A stretch of 64,000 nucleotides of DNA from Azorinus chamasolen (Eukaryota; Mollusca; Bivalvia; Cardiida; Solecurtidae). The notes beneath the pieces are model-generated. The model made no database searches. It saw only the letters and a list, made by a program, of their open reading frames with translations, and was not told where the DNA came from. Positions within the stretch are counted from its first letter, which is position 1, and each line of letters opens with the position of its first letter. Below, piece by piece: positions 20,621 through 31,242 of this stretch. The position numbers and the translations under genes were made by a program. Location: NCBI GenBank assembly GCA_963576725.1, contig OY755247.1, forward strand, positions 13,458,534-13,522,533. Reading direction: 5' to 3'.

Positions 20621-20710
20621 CTCATGAAAAAGCTCATCTTGCTCTGGTATGCTAAGATGCAGATCCTTGAAGCCAGAGCTGTTCAGACGTCTTCGTTTCA
20701 TCACATTCAT
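20621..20710 (-). CDS. Candidate first coding exon of the AMPK-gamma-like gene
   Basis: On the minus strand an ATG opens a 30-codon segment MNVMKRRRLNSSGFKDLHLS followed by IPEQDELFHE. It ends TTTCATGAG before a donor gtaaaa. It stops on a codon boundary, so it could splice directly to the exon at 7124, giving ...ELFHE-DLSAIAMPL.... A basic stretch just after the start (KRRRL) recalls the RRSLR region that precedes the matching motif in PRKAG2, but that likeness is slight. The frame stays open for another 57 codons upstream, which read as hydrophobic and are probably 5' UTR. The exon could belong to another gene; phase and position are the only links. Confidence 0.45.
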
Positions 20711-21375
20711 TTTCGCTGCTTTTCTCACTTCCAACAATAACACGAAAATATGTTCCAAAACTTTTATAAATAATCCTTCACCTTTACAGCAAGTTTCTGT
20801 TGTTACAAAAACATATGCCAGTCTACCAGCATACCACAGAAAATCTGGTATTAATTCAAAACAGATAAAGTTAAAGTACAAAAAGTTTATACTAAATCCC
20901 TCCTAAATGCATTCGAACTCGTTTTTCGCTCGTTTGTATTTCACTCACTAAACTCCCAAGAAATTAACATCTGATGCTACACCATGCCTCGCCGACCTAA
21001 TTACGAGTCATACTGTCTTAAAAACAACAAATTGCTCATATCCCAACAAAGCTTATCTGACCCATTTACTGTTTGTCAACTTATCAAAACAAGATCCATC
21101 AAACTAGACGAAATATCCAACAGATCAAACTAATCCAAAACTGTCATCATTTTGTATTAAGACTTGTATTTCGAATCATATTCAGAGCATGCACATGTTA
21201 ACTAGTCTGCAGGCACTAGAAAAAGAAGCAACCCAAAAACACAAGACCAGAGCATGTGCTCTGAGTCGGGTGTTTATCTGGTCTGCATCTAGAAAACCAA
21301 TACTGAACGAACCGCCACAGCTCCATGCTCTAGTTACCCGCTTTACCCTATGTATGCCGGGGATACGAGTATAAT
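20711..21375. other. Unique sequence upstream of the candidate first exon
   Basis: This 0.66-kb stretch has no MITE. It holds several CpG-bearing words (ttcgaactcg, tttttcgctcg, ctcgccgacc) and would contain the 5' UTR and promoter if the exon call is right. I see no TATA box placed so that it decides a start. Confidence 0.35.
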
Positions 21376-21380
21376 GACAT

Positions 21381-21449
21381 TTGCAAACAGTGTAGACCCA
21401 GATCATAGGGCTCCTGAAGGAGCCCTTTGATCAGGGTCTGCACTGTTTC
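21381..21449. repeat. Family E-type palindrome
   Basis: gcaaacagtgtagacccaga / gggtctgcactgttt with apex GGGCTCCTGAAGGAGCCC. Confidence 0.7.
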
Positions 21450-21599
21450 TCATTCAAAATACTGTAGCAAATTCAAGCTTTCATACTGAATAGGCTTTAT
21501 AAACCACTGATAGGCCATTCCACTTGAAATATTCAGCTTTCAAAGGGTCGACCCTATGAATGCTAAATTTACTAAAGTGGAATGATTCAACATCATGCA

Positions 21600-21762
21600 G
21601 CGATGGACACCATTCAGTATTAAAGGATTACATATGCTGAAAGATTTTGAATAACAAATAATGTGGATTTCAGTCAGACTGCTCCCCCAGGAGCATTCTG
21701 ATCTGGGTCTACATTGTTTGAAAATGTTATGAACTCAGTTCGTTCACTTTAAGGGTTAAACC
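21600..21762. repeat. Family E-type element, partial
   Basis: Core aatgtggatttcagtcagac / gatctgggtctacattgttt with apex tgctcccccaggagca. End TTTAAGGGTTAA. Confidence 0.55.
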
Positions 21763-21903
21763 CAAAAGTTCCCCACATGTTTGTAAACATAATGCTCGAG
21801 ACATGTTTTAAATGAAAAGTTTCAACCTCTTGAACTCTTAGCTTACAACTATAGTCTGCAAGACTGAACACTTACTGCGCGGAACAAGAGTCACTAAAGT
21901 CCT

Positions 21904-21972
21904 TTGCAAACAGTGCAGACCCAGATGAGAGGGCTCCTAGAGGAGCCCTCTCATCAGGGTCTGCACTGTTTG
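21904..21972. repeat. Family E-type palindrome, near perfect
   Basis: gcaaacagtgcagacccaga / gggtctgcactgtttg with apex GGGCTCCTAGAGGAGCCC. Flanked by caatattgtgag-like unique text. Confidence 0.75.
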
Positions 21973-22164
21973 TCATGTAACACTTTCTTTAGAAGAAGCC
22001 CTAAATATTCACCATAAGCTTGGTCTGTTTGAATTTTGGAATAGTCCATTTTGAAAAGTCAGTATTGTGAGTGTTATGTTAAAGCCTACTCAAAATTGAG
22101 GAGTTCATCTTATTTTGCTTTTATCAAGTTCAGTGTTTCAACAGTTTTAATCCTGATGAGATGT

Positions 22165-22390
22165 GCTTACTTTACTCCATGAATATACATGTAAGAAATA
22201 ATGACATCGTGAATGTTAATTAGATTATTAATTTTGTTATAATAGCACATGAACACAAGAATTTTTGGCCATGGTATACGTAGAAACTGCAGAATCATAT
22301 CTACAATATATAATAATATCATAAGCAGCAGAAGTCGCCTGATCTGGGTCTACTCCGTTTGCAAAGGCATAGAAAGGCATATAAAGGTGT
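22165..22390. mobile_element. Family A MITE, left core arm missing
   Basis: ctttactccatgaatataca start, full left flank (aatgacatcgtgaatgttaa), then only the second core arm (cctgatctgggtctactccg). Confidence 0.6.
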
Positions 22391-22818
22391 CAAACTTTGA
22401 AAGCGCTCATTCTTGAACCAAAACAACTGACCATGGATTGACCAACTTTTCTTTCAACACCCCCAGTAACTCTGATCTGGGCAAAAAAAGTTGTCTGCTG
22501 CAATTCTGCAAATTGAATTTTCTTCCATTTTTATTCTGATTAAAGGTATGGGAGCATAAAACAGTTTAAATCCTTATGAGACACTCAGCTACTACATGTC
22601 TCAGTTGAATCCAAACAATTTGTAAAAATGCCTGTACAAATTCGCCCATAACACTGTTAAGGGTTACCCTTTGTCATGACCTGCCCGAATGACCTCCACG
22701 CGAGTCAAGCAATATAATACCATAGCAGTCTCTGATTGAGTCACCAAGGCCACAACAATAACAATTTATCTAGGGTAACTGAAAGAAACCACTACAAGGT
22801 CAGCTACATGCTGAGGTG

Positions 22819-23051
22819 TTAACCCTTTCCTCCATGTAAATGCCTTTTCACACATTAACCCAGATCAAGCGGCTCTTATATGAGCCATCAGGGCCAACTG
22901 TTTGCTAATGGAAGTTGTTGATAGATCTGTTTCCTACTTTTATAAAATGGCTGCAATGTTTCACCTTCCATATTTCATTATAATATTTTATTCCATGGAA
23001 ATTCAGTAGGTATTGAAATTTGGATTAAACATAGAACTGGGAAAGGGTTAA
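22819..23051. mobile_element. Family A MITE
   Basis: TTAACCCTTTCCTCCATGTA start, damaged core (cccagatcaagcggctctta / gagccatcagggccaactg), end CTGGGAAAGGGTTAA. Confidence 0.7.
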
Positions 23052-23125
23052 ACCCATTCCTTGTTGCTTATTCATGCAAGAAATAATGACAATATGAATA
23101 TTTATTGGCTGAATATCTATAATGG

Positions 23126-24217
23126 CCTAGTCACACTTTGACCACGTCCATGAAGACCGCGCTGCGTCCTGAAAATGTCGTAGGACGTAGCGAGGATGGG
23201 GTAAAAATTGTAAAAAATACATTTCTCAAGTTCCTGCTGCGCTCATACCACGTTTGCGCTAGGTTCTTCCTGCGTCAAACACGTTCCCACTATGTTCTTA
23301 CTACGCGTGTATTCAGGCGGGTACAACGTCCAACACGTTCTTGCTATGCTTTAACTACGCTCGTACTAGGTCCCTACTACGACCGCCAAGATAGCACTGC
23401 GTTCTTACCACGCGCTCATTACGTTCTCACCGCGTTCTATGTCTGCATATAAAATTCTGCGATTCGGCTCGATCTGATCATTCATTCTGCGACTTTCTTC
23501 TGAGCAAAAGTAAAGTATTTTATATCAGAAAATTAGCCGAGAAGGAAGGGGGGCTGCAAAGCAGCTACGAAAGCAAAACCGAGAACTCCATCACCATCAA
23601 GAAGAGCCTGTTGTCCAGCCAATACAGCAACATGCTGGAGAAGTTCTTGGTTGTCCATTCTATATTGAAATGGAAGTCAAAGGGAAATGAATCCAGTTTT
23701 TATACACGACCACCAGAACGTGGCATGGTCGTGGCTAGAGCCTGCTGCAAACGTACCTTAGACGTGATAAGCACCGGTAGAACGTACTAAGAACCTAATG
23801 CGGTCTTTTGAAACGTAGTAGGGACGTATCATTGTCGCAACACTAGCGTGGAAGGGTCGTAGTGAGAACCCGATGGACGTAGCAAGAACCTAGTGACAAC
23901 CTAGAGACAACGTGATGCGACGTAACACACTCGTCCATGTCTGCACTACGCGTGTATTGCGTCAATGATGTTCTTACTAGGTTTTAGCTACGTCATTACT
24001 ACGACCATACCAAGTTCTTACCACGTCCTGATTTGACCACGTCCTCGCCACGTAAGTTTTGAACATGTTCAAAGTTCACCCATGTCCTTCACGTTCATGA
24101 AGACCATACCACGCGCAAAGCCGTGTCTACTGCGTCCTCGCTACGTTGTACACGTTCGCACTGCATCCTGGCATATTTTTGAGGACGTAGTGGGAACGTG
24201 GCCTAGTGTGACGGGGG
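23126..24217. mobile_element. 1.09-kb non-autonomous element with 8-bp target duplication
   Basis: Flanked by TATAATGG on both sides (23118-23125 and 24218-24225). The termini are inverted with mismatches: cctaGTCACACTttgaCCACG and, on the other strand, ccccGTCACACTaggCCACG. Both sides hold many degenerate copies of a 13-14-base word of the type acgttcttactacg. A different core lies at about 23455-23700, including a compositionally distinct, codon-like segment (ctgcaaagcagctacgaaag onward) with no long frame. An 8-base duplication fits hAT, P or Merlin, but the termini do not decide which. Confidence 0.75.
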
Positions 24218-24285
24218 TATAATGGCATAATTATGTGCACAGGAATTTTTTGTACTGGTAAAAACTGAGGGTCAAATATATTATA

Positions 24286-24490
24286 CAGTAAAACCCCTCT
24301 AATGCGACCACTTAAGGAACAAACATGACTGTCTTCATAAGCAGGTGGTAGCTTAATGCAGGACAAAAGTTATGCAGAAAGCTCCTATTGGAGCTTTCTG
24401 CATAACTTTTGTCCTGCATTAAGCTACCACCTGCCTTTGCCACTGTGAATTATGCCCCTTTTTGGTGGTCGCATTAGAGGGGTTTTACTG
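24286..24490. mobile_element. Family D MITE, intact
   Basis: TA on both sides. CAGTAAAACCCCTCTAATGC termini. Long central palindrome with arms cttaatgcaggacaaaagtt and apex AAGCTCCTATTGGAGCTT. Confidence 0.85.
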
Positions 24491-24599
24491 TACATAATTT
24501 CATAAGCAAACAGAGCAGACCCTTGTAGGAGCCATCTGATCAGGGTCTACTCTGTTTGCAAATGCATGAAAATATGATCATGTGTAGGAAAGAGGTAAC

Positions 24600-24976
24600 A
24601 ATGCCAATATATTGGATCCCTTCAGGATCCACCTATTTTTTTTAAAGAAACTGAAATTATCTTATATTTTGATTAATGGGACGAAAATTCCCCCGTTTGC
24701 TACTGGAATTTATTAGAGCTGTTTCTTTAGTTGAACATGACTTTGTAAAGAGTCAATGGTGAAAATTGAGCCAATTTATGACAATATTTATCGCAGCTGC
24801 ACAAGATTTCTGAGTCAATGAGTCAAAAGTTCATGGTCAAGGCCACAGCGAATTCTCTCCCAGAGAAAGTTGGTCAGTCAGAAAAAAGGTCCCCTGGGTA
24901 AATACATGAACTCTTTGCATGTTTAATAATTGTGGTTTACAAATATTTGCATCTGACGCATTTTTGAAAGTTATCT
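24600..24976. other. No recognised feature
   Basis: A small palindrome atattggatcccttcagga-tcc lies near 24606-24628. Otherwise unassigned AT-rich sequence. Confidence 0.4.
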
Positions 24977-25221
24977 TTAACCCTCTCCCTGTTCTATATT
25001 TATTCCAAACTCCAATACCTACTGAATATTCATAGACCAACTAGTTATAATGAAATAATTATGGAAGGTGGAAATTTGCAGTCATTTTAGAAAGTAAAGA
25101 AACGGATCTTTCAAATTCTACTAGCAAACAGAGCAGACCCTGATCATACGGCTCCTATAATAGGAGCCATCTGATCTGGCTTTACTCTGTCTGCAAAGGC
25201 ATAGAAGGAGTAAAGGGTTAA
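24977..25221. mobile_element. Family A MITE
   Basis: TTAACCCTCTCCCTGTTCTA start. Core about 25122-25195 with an expanded apex (ggctcctataataggagcc). End GGAGTAAAGGGTTAA. Confidence 0.8.
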
Positions 25222-25224
25222 TTT

Positions 25225-25372
25225 CATTTCTCTTCAAATAGCAGTCAGAGTGTCAAACAGGTTGGATCCTGATGAGACGCTGAGTAACAGTTTCTGGATC
25301 ACATCTGGATCCAAACTGTTTGAATAGGTAAACACAAATTCATCGCCAGCTTGTCAAGAGGTAACTTGTAAC
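25225..25372. repeat. Family N palindromic repeat
   Basis: tgtcaaacaggttggatcct and acatctggatccaaactgtt around tgagacgctgagtaacag. Confidence 0.55.
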
Positions 25373-25449
25373 AGTACAATTGTACTTTTGATAATGCTCA
25401 GTAAATTATTTGATATCTTTTTCAAATTGTTGGCCATTTCGATTCAATT

Positions 25450-25572
25450 TGGTGGTTTCTACCCGGATGTTCTACTGTGCATAAAACAATGCAATCTATT
25501 TTATACACGGAAAAGCCTCTGGGGTCTTCCTTCACCCGTAATTAGCTAGACGTTGCATCATGATTGAAATAC
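25450..25572 (+). mobile_element. SINE body fragment
   Basis: Shares gtggtttctacccggatgtt, tgtgcataaaacaatgcaat and ctctggggtcttcctt with the SINE at 59832-60088. The tRNA-like head is absent. Confidence 0.6.
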
Positions 25573-25574
25573 TG

Positions 25575-26184
25575 TTAACCCTTTCCTTCATATAAATGCA
25601 ATTTCACACATTTGCAAACAGAGTAGACCCAGATCAGATGGCTCCTGTAGGAGCCATCTGATCAGGGTCTACTCGGTTTGCTTTTGAAAATATACAGTGC
25701 TCCCTCCCTACAACGACCCTCTCAATAACGATTCCCTCCTTACAACAACGCATGTCACTGTTTCCGAAACAACAAGGCTCCAGACACAAATTTTTTCAAT
25801 CGTATTTTCTTTATGCCTCCATCAAACCCTATGTTGTGACCACTCTTTAGAATCGTCACTTTGTGACGATTCTAAAGAGTGGTCACAACATAGGGTTTGA
25901 TGGAGGCATAACGGTTTTAGTTCTCGAAATACAGCTTATCTGGGGATCTGCAAACAAGCTTATTATGTTTGATTTTCCCTCCCTATAACAACCCCTCTGA
26001 ACAACGCACACAATCTTCGTATCCCAAAGGGTGTCGTTGTAGAGAGGGAGCACTGTAATAGATGTTTCTCTAAAGTTTTTACAATACCAAAACTTTATGT
26101 CTATATAATATACCATTATAAAAAGGTAACAGATAATCATGTAATCATGATTTCCCAATGAATATTCCACAGGAAATGGGTTAA
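25575..26184. mobile_element. Family A MITE containing a family G element
   Basis: TTAA to TTAA. The A core is intact (about 25614-25682, apex GGCTCCTGTAGGAGCC). It is interrupted after a TA and resumes with tagatgtttctctaaagttt. Ends GGAAATGGGTTAA. Confidence 0.8.
25695..26055. mobile_element. Family G element (TA site) carrying a family C core
   Basis: Inverted termini CAGTGCTCCCTCCCTACAAC and GTTGTAGAGAGGGAGCACTG, TA at each side. The centre (about 25825-25903) is a perfect palindrome of the family C type (ccctatgttgtgaccactct) with apex GTCACTTTGTGAC, flanked by C-like words (acagcttatctgg). Confidence 0.85.
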
Positions 26185-26581
26185 ACTGTGTAGACCTAGA
26201 CTGTGCCTAACCTAGCCTGTCAAGCAGAAACAGATCTTCCCTCGAAAGTACAGCCGTACCATTAGCAAAGCACCTTGTCTTGTGGCAATGAAAACAGCTA
26301 CTTTAAAACACCTGATATGACTCAGACCCATGACCTTCAAATGTAAACAAACTTGAACTTACAGAGTTCAAATCTGACAAAACAACACACTACTGTTTAT
26401 GATGTGTTTTGCTTAACAAACATAAAAGACTCTTTTGTAGTTTTCTTTTTTCATGACAAATCCATTATGGTATTGACTTTCGTGTGGGGCTTTTATTGAC
26501 TTGTGTTGTAACTAGATATCTCTTTTGTGGTCGTATGCAAACATAATGCACATAAACAGTACCAGATTACCGTATACCAGT
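26185..26581. other. No recognised feature
   Basis: Unique AT-rich sequence. No repeat or exon identified. Confidence 0.4.
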
Positions 26582-26821
26582 TTAACCTTTCCATAATGAA
26601 TATTCATTTCAGAAATTATGACATCCTGAATGTTTATTAGCTGTATTTTCATAACGTAAAATTTTCAATGAAATATTTTGCTTCGACATAAACTGTAGAA
26701 TCAGATCTATATCCTGGCAAAAGCAAACAGAGCAGACCCTGATCAGACGACTCCTACAGATTTGAGTCTACCCTGTTTGCAAATGCATGCAAAGGTGTTT
26801 ATATGAAGGAAAGGGTTTTAA
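26582..26821. mobile_element. Family A MITE
   Basis: TTAACCTTTCCATAATGAAT start, core with apex deleted (gacgactcctacagatttga), end AAGGAAAGGGTTTTAA. Confidence 0.7.
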
Positions 26822-27103
26822 CCCTTTACTCCACAGATAAACCTTTTAACACCCGTGCAAACAGAGAAGACCCAGATCAAATCGCTCCTACAAGATCAGG
26901 GTCTCCTGTGTTTGCTTATGGAATAAAACAGATATGGCTAGAGAAATGGATTTTTTTTAAAGAATTTTGTAATTTGAAACCATTGTGATAAATAGAGCAT
27001 TCGCTCCTATAGGAGCAAAATTTATGCTCTATTTATCACAATGGTTTCAAGAAGTGACTATTACAGAGGCGTAGAAAGGCATATTTATGGAGGAAAGGGT
27101 TAA
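26818..27103. mobile_element. Chimeric MITE: family A left part, family B right part
   Basis: From TTAACCCTTTACTCCACAGA through an A core (gagaagacccagatcaaatc / gatcagggtctcctgtgttt) to cagatatgg. It then turns into family B at ctagagaaatgg with the B palindrome (about 26979-27049) and the right end GGAGGAAAGGGTTAA. Confidence 0.7.
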
Positions 27104-27197
27104 GGCCAACATTTCCTGCTTTCATTTGCCAATGTTGAATTCATGTAACCATGATGTCATTTTTACTTACATGAATATTCATGGAGTAAAGGGTTAA
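27104..27197. repeat. Family A right-end fragment
   Basis: aaccatgatgtcatttttac … atgaatattcatggagtaaa GGGTTAA. Confidence 0.6.
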
Positions 27198-27487
27198 AAA
27201 ATGACAGTATTCTGAAAAAGGCAATTTTGTCCAATTCATGGCAATTTTCCATAAACTCTGTCCATAATTTCCCACAATATTATTCCACAGTGCTGATATT
27301 GAGTTTGTCTTGGTATTACATCTGTGAAGTGTCTCACATTTCATGAAGATTGGATAAAAAAAAAAAAAAGAGCTGTAGATAAACGATCTATATAATAGCA
27401 TAAACATACTGAGCAGACTGATCAGATGGCTTGTTTTTTCTCCACTATACCCTAACTGGCTAGTACTCATTAGATTATTGCCTAAAA
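27198..27487. other. Unassigned, with a poly-A tract and an A scrap
   Basis: A-run at 27356-27369. 'actgagcagactgatcagatgg' near 27410 is part of an A core. Confidence 0.4.
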
Positions 27488-27692
27488 CAGAGGTCCAGAA
27501 TGATAACATGCGTAAATTAAAGCATTTTCACAAATATCTCCTTTATTTCTCCACCAAACCGTATGTTGTGACCACTCTTTAGAATCGTCTCTTCGAGACG
27601 ATTCTAAAGAGTGGTCACAACATACGGTTTGGTGGAGAAATGACGATTTTAGTATCTGAGTACGCACATTTATCTGTCGTTCTGCTAATTTC
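27488..27692. mobile_element. Family C MITE, intact
   Basis: CAGAGGTCCAGAATGATAAC and tttatctgtcgttctg ends. Perfect core about 27560-27628 with apex GTCTCTTCGAGAC. Confidence 0.8.
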
Positions 27693-28205
27693 TAAGGAGT
27701 ACCAACAAGATACTAATTAACAGAGAAATATAAAAAATACTTCCTCTAAACATTCATCTTATCTAGAACTTTGTGAAGCTGTCAGTAAGTGCTTTGTGTC
27801 AAACTTGACACCTCAAGGGGTACAACTTTGGACTCAATGGGACAGGCTGACTGCTCATATCTACAGCTATCAATAAATATTGAGAGCAATTTCTGTGAAG
27901 ACAGAATAAAAATTCCCTAGGGTAGGAAGCAAATACTGATTCTCATCAAATTTCATAATAAAAATGGTCATAAATCTAGTGTGACGGAGACGGTCTTGCT
28001 GGAAATCATGCGAAACAAATTTGTGATCAAGACAACAATCAAAACCACTGTCATATATCTCTAATCATTCCTATTCTGACCCAGATCTATTCCTCTCTAC
28101 TGACAGTGTACGGCCTATCCTATTCACCCATAATAATCGACCACACATCTCCACTGGATTGAAAAGCTCAGAGTAAGTCAATTTGGCACCATTTTGATAA
28201 TTCTA
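27693..28205. other. No gene; family K scrap at the right edge
   Basis: ggcaccattttgataattct near 28185 is a K phrase. The rest is unassigned. Confidence 0.4.
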
Positions 28206-28339
28206 ACCAAGTTTCCCTGATATATATGCTTTTTCACGGCTTTGTAGGACCTGATCAGATGACTTCTATAGGAGCCATCTGATCTGGGTCTGCTCTGTTT
28301 GCAATTGCGTGAAAAGGCATTTAAGAGGGAAAGGGTAAC
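28206..28339. mobile_element. Family A MITE, short
   Basis: tttccctgatatatatgctt left end. The core (ggacctgatcagatgacttc / gccatctgatctgggtctgc) is followed at once by the short right end GAGGGAAAGGGTAA. Confidence 0.55.
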
Positions 28340-28563
28340 CCTTTCCTCCATAGGCTATTTTTAGACCCAACCACTTTGAATAAATCTACCGAAAAGGAGC
28401 ATTTACTAGAGAAAATGAAAATTTTAGAATTTTGTAGTTTGAAACCATTGTGATAAATAGAACATTTTGCTCCTATAGGAGCAAATGCTCTATTTATCAC
28501 AATAGTTTCAACAAGTGATCTTTACAGAGGCGTAGAAAGGTGTTTTTATGGAGGAAAGGGTTG
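28334..28563. mobile_element. Family B MITE
   Basis: CCCTTTCCTCCATAGGCTAT left end (A-like tip on a B body). Palindrome about 28440-28509 with one extra T. End GGAGGAAAGGGTTGA. Confidence 0.8.
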
Positions 28564-29208
28564 AGAAGCAGTTTGGTCTGGGTCTGCACTATTCTTTATC
28601 ACTGAAATATTTTCAGATCAAACCATTAGCCCATTCACCAGTCTTGCATTCAGTTCACAGAAATTGTTACAGTTTTATGCAACAGTTTCCAAATTTTAAG
28701 ACAGAAATATGCAACATTTTTGTCTTAATGTTTGCAAACAGTTAGCTTCAAAATTTAGCTGCTAATTTGAAGCTGCTATTTTATGTACATGTGTATATCC
28801 AACTATGGCAGTGTTAATACGTCCAAAGGTGTACTTGAAAAAACAAGAGTTTCTCAGTTCTGAAGGTGTGGTTTGCAGAATATAAAATGCTAAAAGCTTT
28901 TCCAATGCTAAAACAGAGGCTTAGAGTTGTTGTCAATTCAGTAAGAAAAAAAATGCAAGAGGATTTTGAATGACAAACAGTGCAGAGACAGCTTGTTTCT
29001 GGCATTCAGTGGGTTAACTAATATTTAAATTCACCTCTATTTTATTTCTATGGCAATGATGTACATTTGTAATAAATAAACAAACAATTATGGTCAGCAC
29101 TTGGGAGCCAAAAATTTCCAAGACTTCTTCATTTGAGAATTGTAAACCAATGGGCTCTAGTGGAAACAAACCTAGGACAGCATGCATCCACTTAATAGCA
29201 AGCAAATT
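28564..29208. other. No gene; remnants of E-type repeats
   Basis: ctgggtctgcactattcttt (28575) and ttgaatgacaaacagtgcag (28967) are scraps of E-type cores. Confidence 0.4.
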
Positions 29209-29364
29209 TTAACCATTTCCCTGTTTTATGTGGACCATTGTAGCCATATTGGAAAGTAAAGAAACAGATTTGTCAGCAAATAGAGTAGACCCAGCTGATC
29301 AGACAGCTCCTATAGGACTATGTTTGCAGATGCGTGAAAACATGTTTATATGAAGGAAAGGATT
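29209..29364. mobile_element. Family A MITE, internally deleted
   Basis: TTAACCATTTCCCTGTTTTA, then straight to tggaccattgtagccatatt. Core one-armed (gagtagacccagctgatcag). Confidence 0.6.
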
Positions 29365-29766
29365 TACAAAGTGTCAATAAATTACATACTACAACATACA
29401 GAGAAAACAAATCACATAAAGCTAGCCATAAATCAGACACATTGAAAGTCAGCAGCCACTATTCTGTCTGAGAATATGGCATCAAATGACCAGTCTCTGT
29501 GTAACTAATGCATTTCCATCAAAACATTGTTACATTATTTATCCTAAATATTCAAATAATTATGTAATAACATCTAGGCATTCGCATTTCCAGTTGGCTT
29601 GCTGTAGGTTGGTAGTTCTTCCTGGGTATTCTGTGCATGGAGAAAAACCTGAGGTCTTCAAGCACCTGTTATTAGCTAGATGTGGCGATATGCTTAACCA
29701 TTTTCCTCATATGCTTTTTCACAAATTTGCAAAGGCATAAAAAAGCCAGGATGACCAGGAAAAGGT
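29365..29766. other. Unassigned, containing a SINE body fragment
   Basis: About 29570-29700 (gtaggttggtagttcttcct, tctgtgcatggagaaaaacc, ttattagctagatgtggcg) matches the body of the SINE at 59832-60088. Confidence 0.5.
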
Positions 29767-29767
29767 T

Positions 29768-30012
29768 TTAACCCTAAATTCCTTCATGTAAATGTTTTTT
29801 TCACGCATTTGCAAACATTCAAAGAAGACCAAGATCAGACGGCTTCTGTAGGAGCCATCTGATCAGGGTCTGCTCTGTTTGCTAAACAGAATTTGAAAGA
29901 TCTGTTTCTTTAGTTTCTAAAATGGCTACAATGTTCCATCTTCTATCTTTAATTATAACTAATTTGTCCATGAATATTCAGGAGGTATTGAAATTTGGAA
30001 TAAACACAGAAC
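29768..30012. mobile_element. Family A MITE
   Basis: TTAACCCTAAATTCCTTCAT start, core about 29810-29882 (apex ggcttctgtaggagcc), right end truncated after ggaataaacacagaac. Confidence 0.7.
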
Positions 30013-30396
30013 AATGACAACATCACATGCAGATGCCAATCCAATGCTCATCTGTTACAGAAAAAATCAATATTACAAAGGGCCAGAACTCTTTTAAATA
30101 TAAATGACAGTGTAATGGCCCTTTCTCAGATGGTAGTTCTTGTGTTTGTGAAGTCTGACAGGGTCATGTTTACTGCATAAAAATGTCAAAGTGTTTGCAC
30201 AAAGACACCATATGCAACAACCATATGCAACAAATGACATCGCCCACGACAACAGTTTTCTGACACCACCCACAACAAATGACACCATCCAAGACAACTG
30301 ACAGCAACACCTAAAGGCTATGGCAATACCTAAGACTTGTTTTCTTCCAAGAACAGAATGATGAACAAATAAATAAGCTACTGGCTACTAATAGCA
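30013..30396. other. Unassigned, with short local repeats
   Basis: catatgcaacaaccatatgc and related words recur at about 30208-30290. Confidence 0.4.
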
Positions 30397-31242
30397 ACAA
30401 GAGGGCCATGAGGCCCTGAAGCGCTCACCTGAGATATCCCAGGGGTGGGCCATCATTTATACAACCTTGGTAGAGAACCACAAGGCAAAGCAGTATGCCA
30501 TTAATTAAAGGTCTAAGCCTTATGGCTTCAGAGAAAAATAATATATTTTTCCCATGAAAAACTGATAAGCCAGGGCCAAGTTTTGCCCAGAGGTCATGGT
30601 CGTAAGTTGAACAATCTTGGCAGAGGACCACAAGCCAAATCAACATGCCAAATATCAAAGGTCTAGGCCTTACAGTTTCAGAGAAGAAGATTTTTAAAGA
30701 TTTTCCTATGAAAAACTGATAAGCCCTTGGGCGGGGCCATTTTTGGCATCGGGGGTCATAACTTGAACAATCTTTGTAGAGGACCATTAGATCATGCTAC
30801 ATGCCAAATATCAAAGATATAGGCCTTACAGTTTCAGAGAAGAAGAATGTTAAAGATTTTCCTATGAAAAACTGATAAGCCCTTGGGTGGGGCCATTTTT
30901 GGCCCGGGGGTCATAATTTGAACAATCTTTGTAGAGGACCATTAAATAATAGATCATGCTACATGCCAAATATCAAAGGTCTAGGCCTTACAGTTTCAGA
31001 GAAGAAGATTTTTAAAGATTTTCCTATGAAAAACTGATAAGCCCTTGGGCGGGGCCAGTTTTGGCCCGGGGGTCATAATGTGAACAATGTTTCGTTCCCC
31101 CTAGCCACTGATGCTTCTGACAAAATTTGGTAAAAATCTGGTCAGCAGTTTCAGAGGAGATGTCGTTTGAAAATGTGGCCGGACGCCGGACAAATAGCGG
31201 TCACAATAGCTCATCCTGAGCCTTTGGCTCAGGTGAGCTAAA
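30397..31242. mobile_element. Pearl/HINE-like element, ~4 units of ~160 bp
   Basis: 5' end gagggccatgaggccctgaa then GCGCTCACCTGAG. Units contain gccaaatatcaaaggtctag, cttacagtttcagagaagaa and gggcggggcca. 3' end cctgagcctttggctcagg hairpin and GGTGAGCTAA. The 120-codon minus-strand frame is a repeat artefact. Confidence 0.8.

Larger units (their letters stand above)
23048..24598. mobile_element. Family A MITE with two younger insertions
   Basis: Begins at the shared TTAA (23048-23051). Three pieces, 23048-23125, about 24226-24285 and about 24491-24598, make one A copy once the 8-bp-TSD element and a D MITE are taken out. The core is in the last piece (gagcagacccttgtaggagc). Confidence 0.7.

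Noticed and set aside
23138..23452. 104-codon Arg/Thr-rich frame
   Set aside because: It reads through the degenerate acgttcttactacg words of a transposon; the composition comes from the repeat.
23455..23700. Transposase fragment in the core of the 1.09-kb element
   Set aside because: The segment has coding-like composition, but every frame is short and none shows a motif I can name.
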